Position numbers and translations under genes: made by a program | From: Nitrospirota bacterium | GTDB lineage: Bacteria; Nitrospirota; Thermodesulfovibrionia; Thermodesulfovibrionales; JdFR-88 | Length of the DNA stretch: 13,153 nt | Direction of reading: 5' to 3' | Assembly: GCA_021789735.1 (NCBI GenBank) | Contig: JAJYJB010000072.1 | Span: 1 to 13,153, forward strand | Notes under the pieces: model-generated | What the model was told of the DNA's origin: nothing | Seen by the model: only the letters and a program-made list of their open reading frames with translations | Database searches by the model: none | Shown: positions 13,153-13,153 of the stretch, piece after piece | Numbering within the stretch: position 1 is the first letter of the stretch | Layout of the letters: the number at the start of each line of letters is the position of its first letter

Positions 13153-13153
13153 G

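Noticed and set aside
1..13153. CRISPR arrays, tRNA or rRNA genes, insertion-sequence ends and phage genes
   Set aside because: No regularly spaced direct repeats, no cloverleaf or rRNA signature, and no transposase, integrase or phage structural motifs were seen in any frame.

Overview
The window reads as a bacterial chromosome segment of moderately high GC with frequent AGG (Arg) and ATA (Ile) codons. It comes from a Gram-negative organism: it has a LuxI/LuxR acyl-homoserine-lactone system, an exported CxxCH haem protein, the remnant of an outer-membrane porin and an anaerobic-type (cobalt-early) cobalamin pathway. A Desulfobacterota- or Nitrospirota-like anaerobe or microaerobe is a reasonable guess, but no marker here fixes the phylum.

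Left part (1-3300), signalling. A LuxR-type regulator with GAF/PAS-like sensor regions (61-1098) converges on a small exported haem protein (1159-1503, minus). Next is a true autoinducer-binding LuxR (1683-2441), which converges on and overlaps by 59 bp a LuxI-type autoinducer synthase (2383-3045, minus). A near-perfect lux/las-type box, CTACCAGAATTGGTAG at 3084-3099, lies just upstream of luxI. This makes a self-contained quorum-sensing module with positive feedback on luxI likely.

Middle part (3046-5478). The luxI-radC intergenic region holds a nested stem-loop (3180-3238) and a second lux-box-like inverted repeat (3273-3290). Then come a RadC-family JAMM protein with an unusual N-terminus (3322-4209), a frameshifted remnant of a porin gene on the minus strand (about 4225-4514), and a metallo-beta-lactamase-fold hydrolase (4606-5478) behind a good promoter and a 12-codon leader ORF.

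Right part (5502-13153, all minus). This is a tightly packed cobalamin operon reading right to left: cbiO (cobalt transporter ATPase, cut by the window edge), cbiD, cbiET fusion, cbiL, cbiF, cbiG-cbiH fusion, and last a BPL_N/class I glutamine-amidotransferase-like protein. Four junctions are 4-bp ATGA stop/start overlaps, one is a 7-nt gap and one an 11-bp overlap, so the whole set is probably one transcript that starts beyond the right edge. The corrin-ring methyltransferases and ring-contraction enzymes seen are CbiL, CbiH, CbiF, CbiG, CbiD and CbiET. CbiC, CbiJ, CbiA, CbiK/X and the later steps must lie elsewhere. The main unknown is the BPL_N-like protein, which has no standard role in this pathway.
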